Shown here one piece after another: positions 55,900 through 64,000 of a stretch of DNA of 64,000 bases (the first letter of the stretch is position 1; each line of letters starts with the position of its first letter). A program made the position numbers and the translations under genes. The DNA comes from an uncultured Candidatus Melainabacteria bacterium (lineage in GTDB: Bacteria; Cyanobacteriota; Vampirovibrionia; Gastranaerophilales; Gastranaerophilaceae). The stretch is taken from NCBI GenBank assembly GCA_949841365.1, contig CATKZI010000005.1, forward strand, positions 62,001-126,000. The letters are read 5' to 3'. Below the pieces are notes generated by a model. The model was not told where the DNA came from. It searched no databases and saw nothing but the letters and a program-made list of their open reading frames with translations.

Positions 55900-55991
55900 A
55901 AATATGTTTGCAGTAAAATATATAGGCGAGATAAAACTTTTGACGGCTATATAAAAAATTAATACCAAAACCTACAAAGAGGGCAAAAAGA

Positions 55992-56342
55992 ATGTTACAA
56001 GAATTTATAAGTTCAAAAATACACAGGGCAACAGTTACTGATGCAAACTTAAATTATGTAGGCTCAATCACAATTGACGAAACATTAATGAAAGCATCAA
56101 AAATTAAAGAATGGCAAAAAGTCGATATCTTAGACATTGATAACGGCGAAAGATTTCATACATACGTAATAAAAGGCGAACCTGATTCAGGTAAAATCTG
56201 CCTTAACGGAGCTGCTGCAAGAAAAGTTCAACCGGGCGATAAAGTAATTATTATTGCATACGGGCTCTATAATCCTGAAGAAATGGATAATTACAAACCG
56301 ACTATTGTAATAGTTGATGAAAATAATAAGATTACAAAATAA
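55992..56342 (+). CDS. panD: aspartate 1-decarboxylase
   Basis: 116 residues. Self-cleaving pyruvoyl enzyme: the cleavage point is G24-S25 in NYVGSITID, and S25 becomes the pyruvoyl group. Further marks are [44 protein letters not shown] and the tyrosine in that stretch. It makes beta-alanine for pantothenate and coenzyme A. Single gene with its own terminator. Confidence 0.97.
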   Translation: MLQEFISSKIHRATVTDANLNYVGSITIDETLMKASKIKEWQKVDILDIDNGERFHTYVIKGEPDSGKICLNGAAARKVQPGDKVIIIAYGLYNPEEMDNYKPTIVIVDENNKITK

Positions 56343-56362
56343 GCTCCAAATGGAGCTTATTT
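56337..56362. terminator. bidirectional terminator between panD and yajQ
   Basis: AAATAAGCTCCA and TGGAGCTTATTT pair around two bases, overlapping the panD stop, and are followed by T-runs on both strands. Confidence 0.88.
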
Positions 56363-56363
56363 T

Positions 56364-56864
56364 TTATCTGTAATTTGTAAACTGCAAAGGATAATCATAT
56401 TTTTCTTCGTTTGAGCGTAAAAACTGAATTATTGCCTGCAAATCATCCTTATCTTTACCCGAAACTCTTACCTGATCACCCTGAATTGAAGCTTGAACTT
56501 TCTTTTTGCTTTCTTTAATATCTGCAACAATTTTTTTAGCAAGTTCTTGATTTAACCCTTTTCTTAGCTTAAATATCTGACGAACTTTACCGCCGAGTGC
56601 ATTTTCTACAGGTTGAGCATCCAAAATTCTTATACTCAAATTTCTCTTAACAAGTTTGGACTGCATAATGTCGTAAATATTTTTCAATTTCATCTCATCA
56701 CTAGTCGTAACGGTAATCATTTTATCAGCTTCCAACTCAACCGATGAACCTGAATCTTTCAAGTCGAAACGAGATGCAACATCACGTTTAACCTGATCAA
56801 TCGCATTCACAAGCTCCTGCCTGTCAAATTCTGACACAATATCAAAACTACAATCTTTTGCCAT
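56364..56864 (-). CDS. yajQ: YajQ family nucleotide-binding protein
   Basis: 166 residues, full-length YajQ/DUF520. Start SFDIVSEFDRQELVNAIDQVKRDVASRFDLKDS and end SNEEKYDYPLQFTNYR are highly typical, with VSGKDKDDLQAIIQFLR before. Members bind nucleic acids or cyclic di-GMP in studied cases. Cytoplasmic. ATG after GGAGGA. Single gene, convergent with panD. Confidence 0.96.
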   Translation of the reverse strand: MAKDCSFDIVSEFDRQELVNAIDQVKRDVASRFDLKDSGSSVELEADKMITVTTSDEMKLKNIYDIMQSKLVKRNLSIRILDAQPVENALGGKVRQIFKLRKGLNQELAKKIVADIKESKKKVQASIQGDQVRVSGKDKDDLQAIIQFLRSNEEKYDYPLQFTNYR

Positions 56865-56965
56865 ATATCCTCCTTTTTTTCAATTATACATAAAAAAGTG
56901 CAAGATGTAAAACACTTGCACTAAGATTGGTTATTATGGTTTAGGTTTATTATACACACACTACT

Positions 56966-57373
56966 TTACGGATTTTGAACCGGATTTTTCTTAAATAAAT
57001 TTTTAAATCTTTGCCACAATGACGGTTTTTGAGGAGCTGGAGGAGTTTTAGTAAACAACCCTTTTACATAATTCCAAACACCGCCTGATTTTTTGATACC
57101 TTTACGAACAACAGGAATAAAGCCCAAAAGCAAACAAGCACCTATTCCAAGCATAGCTTTTTTAAATGTGCTTTTTCCCTCTTCATTTTTCTTATTCATC
57201 AACTGAACTTTATCATTATCAAGCTGAGGTCTCATTTGAACACCGCCAAGATAAGATGTACTACCGATACCTCCAACGGCCATACCGCCAAACGGCATAC
57301 CCATCATCGGATTCATAGTATAGTTTGCTAAATCTTGATACATAACAGGTGTATCAAAGTCACCGCCTATCAT
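56966..57373 (-). CDS. small membrane protein, unknown function
   Basis: 135 residues. A Gly/Met-rich start (about 20-45), then one membrane helix (about 72-89, MLGIGACLLLGFIPVV), then a basic proline-rich tail (TPPAPQKPSLWQRFKNLFKKNP). No known family. It resembles in style the other single-pass, basic-tailed proteins of this lineage. The ribosome site is weak (GGAGAAATCG before the ATG). Confidence 0.7.
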   Translation of the reverse strand: MIGGDFDTPVMYQDLANYTMNPMMGMPFGGMAVGGIGSTSYLGGVQMRPQLDNDKVQLMNKKNEEGKSTFKKAMLGIGACLLLGFIPVVRKGIKKSGGVWNYVKGLFTKTPPAPQKPSLWQRFKNLFKKNPVQNP

Positions 57374-57460
57374 AACGATTTCTCCAAATTATTAACCTAA
57401 CCTTACATGTATATAAAGTATTTTGTTATGAAAGAATTGACTTTTTGTAAAGAAATGTAA

Positions 57461-57494
57461 AAAAGAGAGACGATTATTATATCGCCTCTCTTTT
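57461..57494 (-). terminator. terminator of rpmI-rplT
   Basis: AAAAGAGAGACGAT (57461-57474) and ATCGCCTCTCTTTT (57481-57494) pair with one mismatch around a six-base loop. Confidence 0.85.
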
Positions 57495-57513
57495 AAAAAT
57501 CGTTATTGTCAGC

Positions 57514-57867
57514 TTATTTAGAAGCTTTTTGAGCTGTTTCAAAAACTACTGAAAATGCTTCAGCATCTCTAACAGCTAAGTCAGCAAGCATTTTTCTGTT
57601 TACTGTGATGTTAGCTTTTTTGCAAGCGTTAACGAATTTAGAATAGCTCATTCCGCGTTCTCTAACAGCTGCGTTAATTCTAACAATCCATAAACGACGC
57701 ATATTACGTTTGTTAGTACGTCTGTCTCTGTAAGCATATTTTAAAGCTTTCATAACAGCGCAGTTAGCAACTTTGAAAATTCTGCTTCTTGCACCGATAA
57801 AGCCTTTAGCTAATTTTAATATTTTTTTATGTCTTTTGCGTAATACATTACCACGTTTTACTCTCAT
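57514..57867 (-). CDS. rplT: 50S ribosomal protein L20
   Basis: 117 residues, normal length. Start [23 protein letters not shown] and the middle [24 protein letters not shown] are diagnostic. It binds 23S rRNA early in assembly and in some bacteria represses its own operon. Follows rpmI by ten bases. Confidence 0.98.
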   Translation of the reverse strand: MRVKRGNVLRKRHKKILKLAKGFIGARSRIFKVANCAVMKALKYAYRDRRTNKRNMRRLWIVRINAAVRERGMSYSKFVNACKKANITVNRKMLADLAVRDAEAFSVVFETAQKASK

Positions 57868-57877
57868 TTACTGCCTC

Positions 57878-58087
57878 CTATCTCGCATACTTTCTGTAAG
57901 GTAACTCTTTAGATATCAATTTGAAATGTGAATCAGAAATTGATACTGTTTGGAAAATTCTGCGTTTTCTAGAAGCAGATTTGTGTTGAAGTAAGTGGCC
58001 TATACCTGCTTGTCTTCTAACAATTTTGCCTGTTGCTGTAACTTTGTAGCGTTTTGCAGCAGACTTGTGTGTTTTCATTTTTGGCAT
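57878..58087 (-). CDS. rpmI: 50S ribosomal protein L35
   Basis: 69 residues: MPKMKTHKSAAKRYKVTATGK-type start and LHRKKR-like SASRKRRIF, full length. First gene of rpmI-rplT. infC, often upstream, is not here; the 129 bases upstream hold no gene and follow nadE. A leader control region may be there but no clear structure was recognised. Confidence 0.97.
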   Translation of the reverse strand: MPKMKTHKSAAKRYKVTATGKIVRRQAGIGHLLQHKSASRKRRIFQTVSISDSHFKLISKELPYRKYAR

Positions 58088-58216
58088 TTCGTCCTCTTTC
58101 TGTGCTAAGCACGGTTAGTGTCGTTAAGAAAGTTTTTGGCATACCAAAGCCATAAAACTTCTGCATAATAATTATATTATGCAAAATATTGATTTGCAAG
58201 CATTTTGTAAATTATA

Positions 58217-59608
58217 TTAATAAAGTTTCTGAACAACGGGCAGATTTACACCTCCGCAGAATGCGCGTTCGGTTAGCCTTACACCCAAACAAGCCTGATG
58301 ACGTTTAAATTGAAATCTGTGAATTTTTCTGATAACTTCATCCACAATTGAGCGTTCAAACGGGATTTCATCTGCTGACATATTTTGTTCCAAATACATT
58401 TCAATAATTTTATCCAAAACGTCATATTCAGGCAGTCTGTCACTGTCTTTCTGGTTAGGATGAAGTTCTGCCGAAGGTGCTTTATCAATAATTTCCTGCG
58501 GAATAATTTCACCATCACGGTTAATATAATTTGAAAGTTTATAAACATTTGTCTTTGTCAAATCGCAAATCAAATTGTAACCGCCTGCAAGATCGCCATA
58601 GAGAGTGCCAAATCCCATTGCACTTTCAGACTTGTTGCCCGTAGATAAAAGAAGCATATTTTCTCTGTTTGAATAGAACATTAAAATCAAAGCTCTTAAA
58701 CGCGCTTGAAGATTTTCTTCTGCAAGGTCATGAAGTCTGTCGCGTCCGTCTATAAACTTATCAAACAATGGCGTAATAGGTTCTGTCACAGTTTGCATAC
58801 CCAAATTTTCTGCTAATTTCAAACTGTCTTTCACACTACCTTCAGATGAAAACATACTCGGCATCAAAATCCCCAGTACATTTTCAGCACCGAGAGCTTT
58901 TACGGCAAGCGCTGCGGTTAATGCACTGTCAATTCCGCCTGATAGCCCGAGAACAACTTTTTTAAACCCTGTATTTTCGCAATACTCTTTTAATGCAAAA
59001 GTTGTAACAGCAAGAACCTGCTTTTCCATCGGTTCATCAACAAATTCAATTCTGCGTGAAAAATCAACCGTATCAATATCCTCTTGGCAGAGAGGCATTT
59101 GCATAACAAGTTCATTATCAGCATTTTTAGCAAAACTTGCGCCGGCATAAACATTTTGATCAGCCAAACCCAAAGCATTTACATATACAAAATTTGTATA
59201 AGCTTCAATACTTTCAACGAAATCAGCGTACGTATTCATTGCAAAATATCTGTTTTTTGCAAGAACATACAAATCACATTCAATATCTTCAATAAACGTA
59301 TCGGATACAAAAACTCTTTGTCCGCAAATATCGTAAAATCCGTCCTCGGAGATTTCAACTTCACCGTTTTTGATTAAAACGTCCCCGATTAGAATATTTT
59401 GAGGAAAGTTTTTTTCTGCAACATGCTGATAAAACTCACTCTGACAAATTCTGCATTTTTCATCAAGGATTAAATCCTTTCCGCCCAAATCCTCAATATT
59501 TGCCTGCGGAAAAATTACCAAATCACCTTTAACATTTTTTATTATATTTTCAAAATTAAATTCAAAATCGCCTGTTTTTAATTTTATCTGTGCCAGTGTA
59601 ATACGCAT
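58217..59608 (-). CDS. nadE: NAD+ synthetase with degenerate glutaminase domain
   Basis: 463 residues against about 540 usual. The C-terminal synthetase domain is intact: ATP loop VVLGLSGGIDSALTAALAV (about 219-237), STGNKSE, GTLYGDLAGGYN, and the ending LTERAFCGG. The N-terminal nitrilase-type domain (1-190) is short and has lost its active site: FPE is FPQ, and I find neither the catalytic lysine nor the cysteine (ICED-type motif absent). It should therefore use ammonia, not glutamine. Last gene of the murC-murB-ddl-ftsQ unit, seven bases after ftsQ. Confidence 0.93.
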   Translation of the reverse strand: MRITLAQIKLKTGDFEFNFENIIKNVKGDLVIFPQANIEDLGGKDLILDEKCRICQSEFYQHVAEKNFPQNILIGDVLIKNGEVEISEDGFYDICGQRVFVSDTFIEDIECDLYVLAKNRYFAMNTYADFVESIEAYTNFVYVNALGLADQNVYAGASFAKNADNELVMQMPLCQEDIDTVDFSRRIEFVDEPMEKQVLAVTTFALKEYCENTGFKKVVLGLSGGIDSALTAALAVKALGAENVLGILMPSMFSSEGSVKDSLKLAENLGMQTVTEPITPLFDKFIDGRDRLHDLAEENLQARLRALILMFYSNRENMLLLSTGNKSESAMGFGTLYGDLAGGYNLICDLTKTNVYKLSNYINRDGEIIPQEIIDKAPSAELHPNQKDSDRLPEYDVLDKIIEMYLEQNMSADEIPFERSIVDEVIRKIHRFQFKRHQACLGVRLTERAFCGGVNLPVVQKLY

Positions 59609-59615
59609 TTTATCC

Positions 59616-60482
59616 TCATTTCAATTTCAAATAATTAACCTTTTCCCAGCTTAAATCAAGATATTTAACCTTTGTTTCAACATCTTTGACCTGCGGGAGA
59701 ATTGACGGAATTCTTTCAATTCTTTTATAAACATTTTCATCAAGTTTACCTACTCTAATATTTACGGTTTTAATTTTTACAAAAATATCGTTCGGGTTTC
59801 TGAAATCAACAAATTCAACCTGTTCTTTTGAATAAGTTTCAACATATTTAACAATTTTTTGAATTTCTTTAATCTTTTCCAAATCCCATTTTCTGTAATC
59901 ATCACCTTTATTGCCGTAGGTGAGAACAAGAATTGTTTTATAAGATTTGTCCAGAGGCAAGAATTCTCTGCCGATTAAAGTACCGTCTGTTGTAAAAAAC
60001 GCAACGGGCGGAGATTTTATATCAGGAGAAATTGTAATAACAGGCGTGCGCTCTCTTATAATAATCTGAATTCTTGCAGGGAAAGCATAACGTCTTATAT
60101 AAACATTTTCAATCGGCGCTAACTGCATCAATTCTTTTTTAATAGAATTCGTACGCGCCATATATAACGGAAGATGCGGGACATTACTGTTTTTAAGCAT
60201 TGTCATAATTTTGACAGACGGTACAATCTTGTTGTTGATAATCTGAACGGAATTTCCGTCAGCTTTGTTAAACGCATTACTATCCATATACCAGCCGTCA
60301 GCCTTGAGAACGTATACCATTCCCAAAATCAAACCGACAGATATAAAAAACCGCATAACAGCTCTGAAACGTTCCTGTTTCATTCTGCCTTTGCGCACAA
60401 CTCTTTCACGGCGTTTTTTATGTACTAAATGTTTGCCGTCCTGTTGTTGTTCTTCTTCATTTATCTGTTCGTTTTCGTCCAT
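59616..60482 (-). CDS. ftsQ: cell division protein FtsQ-like
   Basis: 288 residues. A basic cytoplasmic start (about 1-40), one membrane helix (about 42-63), then a POTRA domain (about 75-155; NNKIVPSVKIMTMLKN ... APIENVYIRRYAFPARIQIIIRERTPV) and the FtsQ/DivIB beta domain. It links division proteins FtsB, FtsL and the septal synthase. Its ATG overlaps the stop of ddl by one base. Identity rests on domain layout and its place in the cell-wall cluster. Confidence 0.9.
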   Translation of the reverse strand: MDENEQINEEEQQQDGKHLVHKKRRERVVRKGRMKQERFRAVMRFFISVGLILGMVYVLKADGWYMDSNAFNKADGNSVQIINNKIVPSVKIMTMLKNSNVPHLPLYMARTNSIKKELMQLAPIENVYIRRYAFPARIQIIIRERTPVITISPDIKSPPVAFFTTDGTLIGREFLPLDKSYKTILVLTYGNKGDDYRKWDLEKIKEIQKIVKYVETYSKEQVEFVDFRNPNDIFVKIKTVNIRVGKLDENVYKRIERIPSILPQVKDVETKVKYLDLSWEKVNYLKLK

Positions 60483-61408
60483 TATTTATTTAATCCTGCA
60501 CTGTTTAAGATTAATTGTACCAAATTATCGTAATCAATACCCATAGCATTTGCTTGAGCCGGCAAATCGCTTGTTTCTGTCATACCCGGGCTTGTATTGA
60601 TTTCCAATACATAAGGAATATCGCCGACAATGTGGAAATCAACCCTTGAAACTCCCGAGCATCCCGCAATTTCGAATGCTTTAAGCGCAATTTCTTTAAC
60701 TCTTTTAGTCATTTCATCAGAAATTTCAGCAGGCAGAACAAATTCAGTCATACCCTTTGTATATTTGCACTCATAATCGTACCATTCATGTTTAGGGCGC
60801 ATCTCAAGAATTTCTGTTACCTGCCTGTCTGCACCGTCGCCTATTACACCGACAGTTGCCGCGATACCGACAAGATATTCTTCAATCAAAACATCATCGT
60901 TATATTTAATCGCATCTTCATAAGCTTTTTCAAGCTCATCGGGCGTATTAACCTTTGTCATACCAAAGCTTGAGCCTTCACAAACAGGTTTTGTAATCAA
61001 CGGATAGTTCAAATTTTTAGTCATTTCTCTGACATCGTCGCCTTTTCTGACAAAAACAGATTTAATCAACGGAATATCTTTGCAGGTAGAAAGAATTCGT
61101 TTTGTGTATTCTTTGTTCATGCAAACAGAACTTGCCATAACTCCGCATCCTGTATACGGGATTTTTAAGATTTCCAAAAGACCTTGAATACAGCCGTCCT
61201 CACCATATTTGCCGTGAAGTGCGTTATAAGCGATATCAAACCCTTTTAATTTCTGTGCGATATTTTCATCAACGACAACCAACTCTGCATTTTTATATCC
61301 AAGTCTTTTCAAAGCTTCATAACAACCTTTGCCCGAACGCATAGAAACTTCTGCTTCTGATGACATTCCGCCTGCGAGTACCGCAATTTTTGCATTTTTA
61401 TCTATCAT
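60482..61408 (-). CDS. ddl: D-alanine--D-alanine ligase
   Basis: 308 residues, full length. ATP-grasp enzyme. VLAGGMSSEAEVSMRSG (about 10-26), HGKYGEDGCIQGLLE (about 64-78), PYTGCGVMAS, KPVCEGSSFGM (about 142-152) and the metal site RVDFHIV...VLEINTSPGMT (about 255-280). It makes the D-Ala-D-Ala end of the peptidoglycan stem. Four-base overlap with murB. Confidence 0.97.
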   Translation of the reverse strand: MIDKNAKIAVLAGGMSSEAEVSMRSGKGCYEALKRLGYKNAELVVVDENIAQKLKGFDIAYNALHGKYGEDGCIQGLLEILKIPYTGCGVMASSVCMNKEYTKRILSTCKDIPLIKSVFVRKGDDVREMTKNLNYPLITKPVCEGSSFGMTKVNTPDELEKAYEDAIKYNDDVLIEEYLVGIAATVGVIGDGADRQVTEILEMRPKHEWYDYECKYTKGMTEFVLPAEISDEMTKRVKEIALKAFEIAGCSGVSRVDFHIVGDIPYVLEINTSPGMTETSDLPAQANAMGIDYDNLVQLILNSAGLNK

Positions 61409-62250
61409 AACTCTACTCCCAAAAACCTTATTTCAGGTTTTAATTCAATATCAAATTTCTCTTTTACTCTTTTTCTCATTTCGCGCATAAGATTTATAAC
61501 GTCAGTTGATGTTCCGTCATTATGGTTGACAATAAAGTTTGCGTGGTTTTCCCAAACCTTAACACCGCCGACTTCAAGCCCTTTCACGCCGCATTCGTCT
61601 AAAAGCCTGCCCGCCGAATTTTCCTCGGGGTTTTTGAATATGCTTCCGCAATTAGGCAAAGCTAAAGACGGCTGATGAGATTTTCGAAACGCAAGATTTT
61701 CATCCATTTTCTCTTTTACACCCTCGCGCGGAGTTAATTCAAATTCAGCTTCAAGAACAACATAATTTTTCTTTTGACAAATTGAAGTTCTGTAACCAAA
61801 TCCCAAATCAGTCAAGGTTAAAAGCCCTTGTTCGGGGCAATAAACTTTTGCCGATTTCAAAACATCTGCAACACACTGCCCGTTTGCGCCCGCATTCATA
61901 TAAACTTCACCACCGACAGAACCGGGAAAACCAATCATAAATTCCAACCCTGATAAACCTTTTTGAGCAACGGTTTGCGCAAGTTTCGGGCCTTTTACAC
62001 CCGCTCCTGCCGTAATTTTGCCGCCTTCAATAATAATTTCATTCAATCCTAAAGTTGAAATTACCACCCCGTCAAATCCGTCAGATGAAACAAGCGTATT
62101 TGAAAGATTTCCGGCAACAAAAGCCTGAGGGTATTCTTTTAAGCTTTGAACAAACTCATCAACGGTTTCGGGAAAAATCATTTTAGCGATTTTCCCGCCA
62201 ATTTTAAAAGATGTAAGTTTTTTTATTTCAAAATTTTCCTCAACGAGCAA
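61405..62250 (-). CDS. murB: UDP-N-acetylenolpyruvoylglucosamine reductase
   Basis: 281 residues. FAD-binding fold: TSFKIGGKI (about 13-21), GLSGLEFMIGFPGSVGGEVYMNAGANG (about 93-119), FGYRTSI, SLALPNCGSIFKNPE (Ser/Cys near 198-206) and the last acid EIRFLG. A type IIa-b MurB by length. It makes UDP-MurNAc in the cytoplasm. Overlaps murC by 11 bases. Confidence 0.97.
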   Translation of the reverse strand: MLVEENFEIKKLTSFKIGGKIAKMIFPETVDEFVQSLKEYPQAFVAGNLSNTLVSSDGFDGVVISTLGLNEIIIEGGKITAGAGVKGPKLAQTVAQKGLSGLEFMIGFPGSVGGEVYMNAGANGQCVADVLKSAKVYCPEQGLLTLTDLGFGYRTSICQKKNYVVLEAEFELTPREGVKEKMDENLAFRKSHQPSLALPNCGSIFKNPEENSAGRLLDECGVKGLEVGGVKVWENHANFIVNHNDGTSTDVINLMREMRKRVKEKFDIELKPEIRFLGVEL

Positions 62251-63610
62251 CTTCGATTACCTCATCTTTTACTGACAAAAGTTCTTTGCCCAGATTTGTA
62301 ATTGTACCTGCGCCTAAGCCTATTACAACATCGTTTTCATCCAATTTTGGATACAATTTTTTCGCAACATCTTTGATTGATCCTGAAATATACTCACAGT
62401 CAACATGAGATGACAATTCTTTTACGAAGTTTTCGGAATTAATGCCCTCGATTTCATCCTCAGAAGCTGAGTAAACATCTGTGACATAGACTTTGTCCAC
62501 ACCACCAAATGCATCCAAAAACTCATTCCACAAATTTTTCAATCTTGTGTATCTGTGAGGCTGAAATACTGCAACAATATGTTTTCCGCTCATTCCTTCC
62601 GCTGATGAAAGAGTTGCCTTAATTTCAGTCGGATGATGTGCGTAATCATCATACACAGTCACACCGTCAAATTCGCAAACCTTCTGGAAACGTCTGCCCA
62701 TACCCGAGAAAGTTGCAAAATGCGGTTTAACTTTTCTTATATCAACACCTGCCTGATGCAAGCTTGCAAGAACTGACAAAGCGTTATAAACATTGTGTTT
62801 TCCGCGCAAAATAATCGTCAAATCTGTTAAAAAATTATTTTTATAATAAATATCAAATGTAGTGCAATCAGACTTAAACTCAATATTTTTTGCAGTGTAA
62901 TCGGCATCATCCAAACCGAATGTAATAGCTTTATGACTATGCAAGCTCATTGCACCTTTACAATCTTTGTTTACAAGCAAAACCGCATCATCTGCCATAT
63001 TTGAAATAAATTTTTCAAAAGTTTCAAGAATAGACTTCAACCCATCCTTATAAAAATCGAGATGATCGGCTTCCAAATTGTTTACAACACAAATATTCGG
63101 AGAATATTTTACAATAGTACCATCGCTTTCATCTAATTCGGCACAGAAAAATTTTCCGTCCTGAGAATGAGCATTCAAGCCGATATCAGGCAAAAGACCG
63201 CCGACAACGTACGAAGGCATCAAGCCTGCTTTTTCCAAAACGTAAGAACAAAGTCCGCTTGTAGTAGTTTTGCCGTGAGTTCCCGAAAAACCTAAAAAGA
63301 ATTTGCCCCAACTTGAAATTTCCGCCAAAATATCTGAACGGTGGTAAACCTTCAATCCCAATTCTCTTGCTCGAACCATTTCAGGGTTGTTTTCCCTGAT
63401 TGCCGTGCTCGCAACCACAATCGCATCTGAAGGAACATTTTCAGCCTTTTGACCGATATAAACAGTTGCACCTAATTTTCTTAATTTATCAATATATTTG
63501 CTGTCTACTATATCAGAGCCTGAAACTTCACAGCCGTTTTCAAGCAAATATTTTGCCAAACCGCTCATTCCTACTCCGCCTATTGCTATAAAATAATATT
63601 TCTTATTCAA
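62240..63610 (-). CDS. murC: UDP-N-acetylmuramate--L-alanine ligase
   Basis: 456 residues from a TTG placed seven bases after GAGAGGG; an ATG 36 bases upstream would extend through this ribosome site. KYYFIAIGGVGMSGLAKYLL (N-domain), ATP loop FSGTHGKTTTSGL (about 106-118), ELDESDG, NNLEADHLDFY, and YDDYAHHPTEI (about 319-329) with VFQPHRYTR. It adds L-Ala to UDP-MurNAc. First gene of murC-murB-ddl-ftsQ-nadE, all overlapping or nearly so. Confidence 0.96.
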   Translation of the reverse strand: MNKKYYFIAIGGVGMSGLAKYLLENGCEVSGSDIVDSKYIDKLRKLGATVYIGQKAENVPSDAIVVASTAIRENNPEMVRARELGLKVYHRSDILAEISSWGKFFLGFSGTHGKTTTSGLCSYVLEKAGLMPSYVVGGLLPDIGLNAHSQDGKFFCAELDESDGTIVKYSPNICVVNNLEADHLDFYKDGLKSILETFEKFISNMADDAVLLVNKDCKGAMSLHSHKAITFGLDDADYTAKNIEFKSDCTTFDIYYKNNFLTDLTIILRGKHNVYNALSVLASLHQAGVDIRKVKPHFATFSGMGRRFQKVCEFDGVTVYDDYAHHPTEIKATLSSAEGMSGKHIVAVFQPHRYTRLKNLWNEFLDAFGGVDKVYVTDVYSASEDEIEGINSENFVKELSSHVDCEYISGSIKDVAKKLYPKLDENDVVIGLGAGTITNLGKELLSVKDEVIEVAR

Positions 63611-63685
63611 AATAATACCCTCTCTCCTTTTACTATTATAATACATAAATCGGGAGTGGATAGAAATTTTACTATTTGTAAATAA

Positions 63686-63708
63686 AAAAGCGGGAAATTC
63701 CCGCTTTT
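63686..63708 (-). terminator. terminator of leuS
   Basis: AAAAGCGGGAA and TTCCCGCTTTT pair around one unpaired A, followed by six T on the minus strand. The stem again has the GGGAAA/TTTCCC style seen after groEL. Confidence 0.9.
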
Positions 63709-64000
63709 ATTTAACTACTATATTAACTAATTTTTTGGGTACAACAATCGTTTTCACAATCGTTTTACCTTCTGTCAGTTCCTTAACTTTCGGACTTGAT
63801 AGAGCAAGCTCTTTAAGCTCATCCTGATTTAATGCTTCATCAGCCTCAATCTTATCTTTTACTTTACCGTTAATCTGAACAATTAAAGTAATCGAACTTG
63901 CTTTTGCAAGGTTTTCATCCCAAACAGGCCAATCTTGAGCGTGAATTGAACCCTCTCCGCCCAATTCTGTCCAAGCTTCCTCACACAAGTGAACCGCTAC
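63707..64000 (-). CDS. leuS: leucine--tRNA ligase, C-terminal end (5' truncated by window)
   Basis: 97 residues are visible up to the window edge. HLCEEAWTELGGEGSIHAQDWP is the typical end of the anticodon-binding domain of LeuRS, and the last domain has LIVQINGKVKDKI...TIVKTIVVPKKLVNIVVK, also typical. The catalytic part lies beyond base 64000. Located upstream of, and in the same direction as, the cell-wall cluster, with a terminator between. Confidence 0.93.
   Translation of the reverse strand, partial: VAVHLCEEAWTELGGEGSIHAQDWPVWDENLAKASSITLIVQINGKVKDKIEADEALNQDELKELALSSPKVKELTEGKTIVKTIVVPKKLVNIVVK

Overview
The window looks like a chromosomal segment of a low-GC, Gram-negative, anaerobic, non-photosynthetic cyanobacterial relative of the Gastranaerophilales (Vampirovibrionia/Melainabacteria) type. 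This is inferred from three signs. Pilin-like proteins carry a near-invariant [16 protein letters not shown] start. The envelope is diderm (porin, KdsC, AsmA-like protein). Several lineage-type membrane proteins show no recognisable family. No prophage, IS element or CRISPR array was seen.

Layout. 0-11 kb: end of a pilin-like gene, rmuC, a NarL-type regulator with a soluble histidine kinase, a 1140-residue membrane protein built from three repeat units, and a peptide ABC transporter (binding protein plus two permeases, no ATPases) followed by an MgtC-like gene. 11-20 kb: another pilin-like gene, groES-groEL, a third pilin-like gene whose frame is broken at a C10 tract, cysK, an ECF sigma / anti-sigma / Spy-ZraP-like cluster, two coupled small membrane proteins and trmFO. 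20-27 kb: a 626-residue membrane protein, several tiny genes, a bifunctional-nuclease-family gene, tRNA-Ser(GCT), a MuF-domain protein that looks like a polymorphic toxin with a small membrane protein behind it, and dapL.

27-38 kb: a six-gene membrane complex related to group 4 hydrogenases (HyfB, C, E, F, G and I types). Its large subunit has lost three of the four nickel-iron cysteines, so it should be a hydrogenase-related (Ehr-type) ion pump. Upstream are two twin XRE regulators, each with the same 30-bp inverted-repeat element over its predicted -35. Next come a formate/nitrite transporter gene and an overlapping porin-like gene. 38-50 kb: ilvE, a DXS-like transketolase with an altered substrate motif, a phosphoesterase / OmpR regulator / histidine kinase operon, an AsmA-like protein, a WG-repeat protein, a radical SAM protein, and kdsC-queD-uppP.

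50-64 kb: a translationally coupled trio of two paralogous membrane proteins and a GH13 (amylase-family) protein, then panD, yajQ, rpmI-rplT, a NAD synthetase with a decayed glutaminase domain, the cell-wall cluster murC-murB-ddl-ftsQ, and the 3' end of leuS.

Together these cover chaperones, amino-acid and cofactor synthesis, peptidoglycan and envelope building, and an energy-conserving membrane complex next to a formate-type channel. The lineage-specific part is made of helical membrane proteins and pilin-like proteins. All functional calls come from reading motifs; no database search was run.
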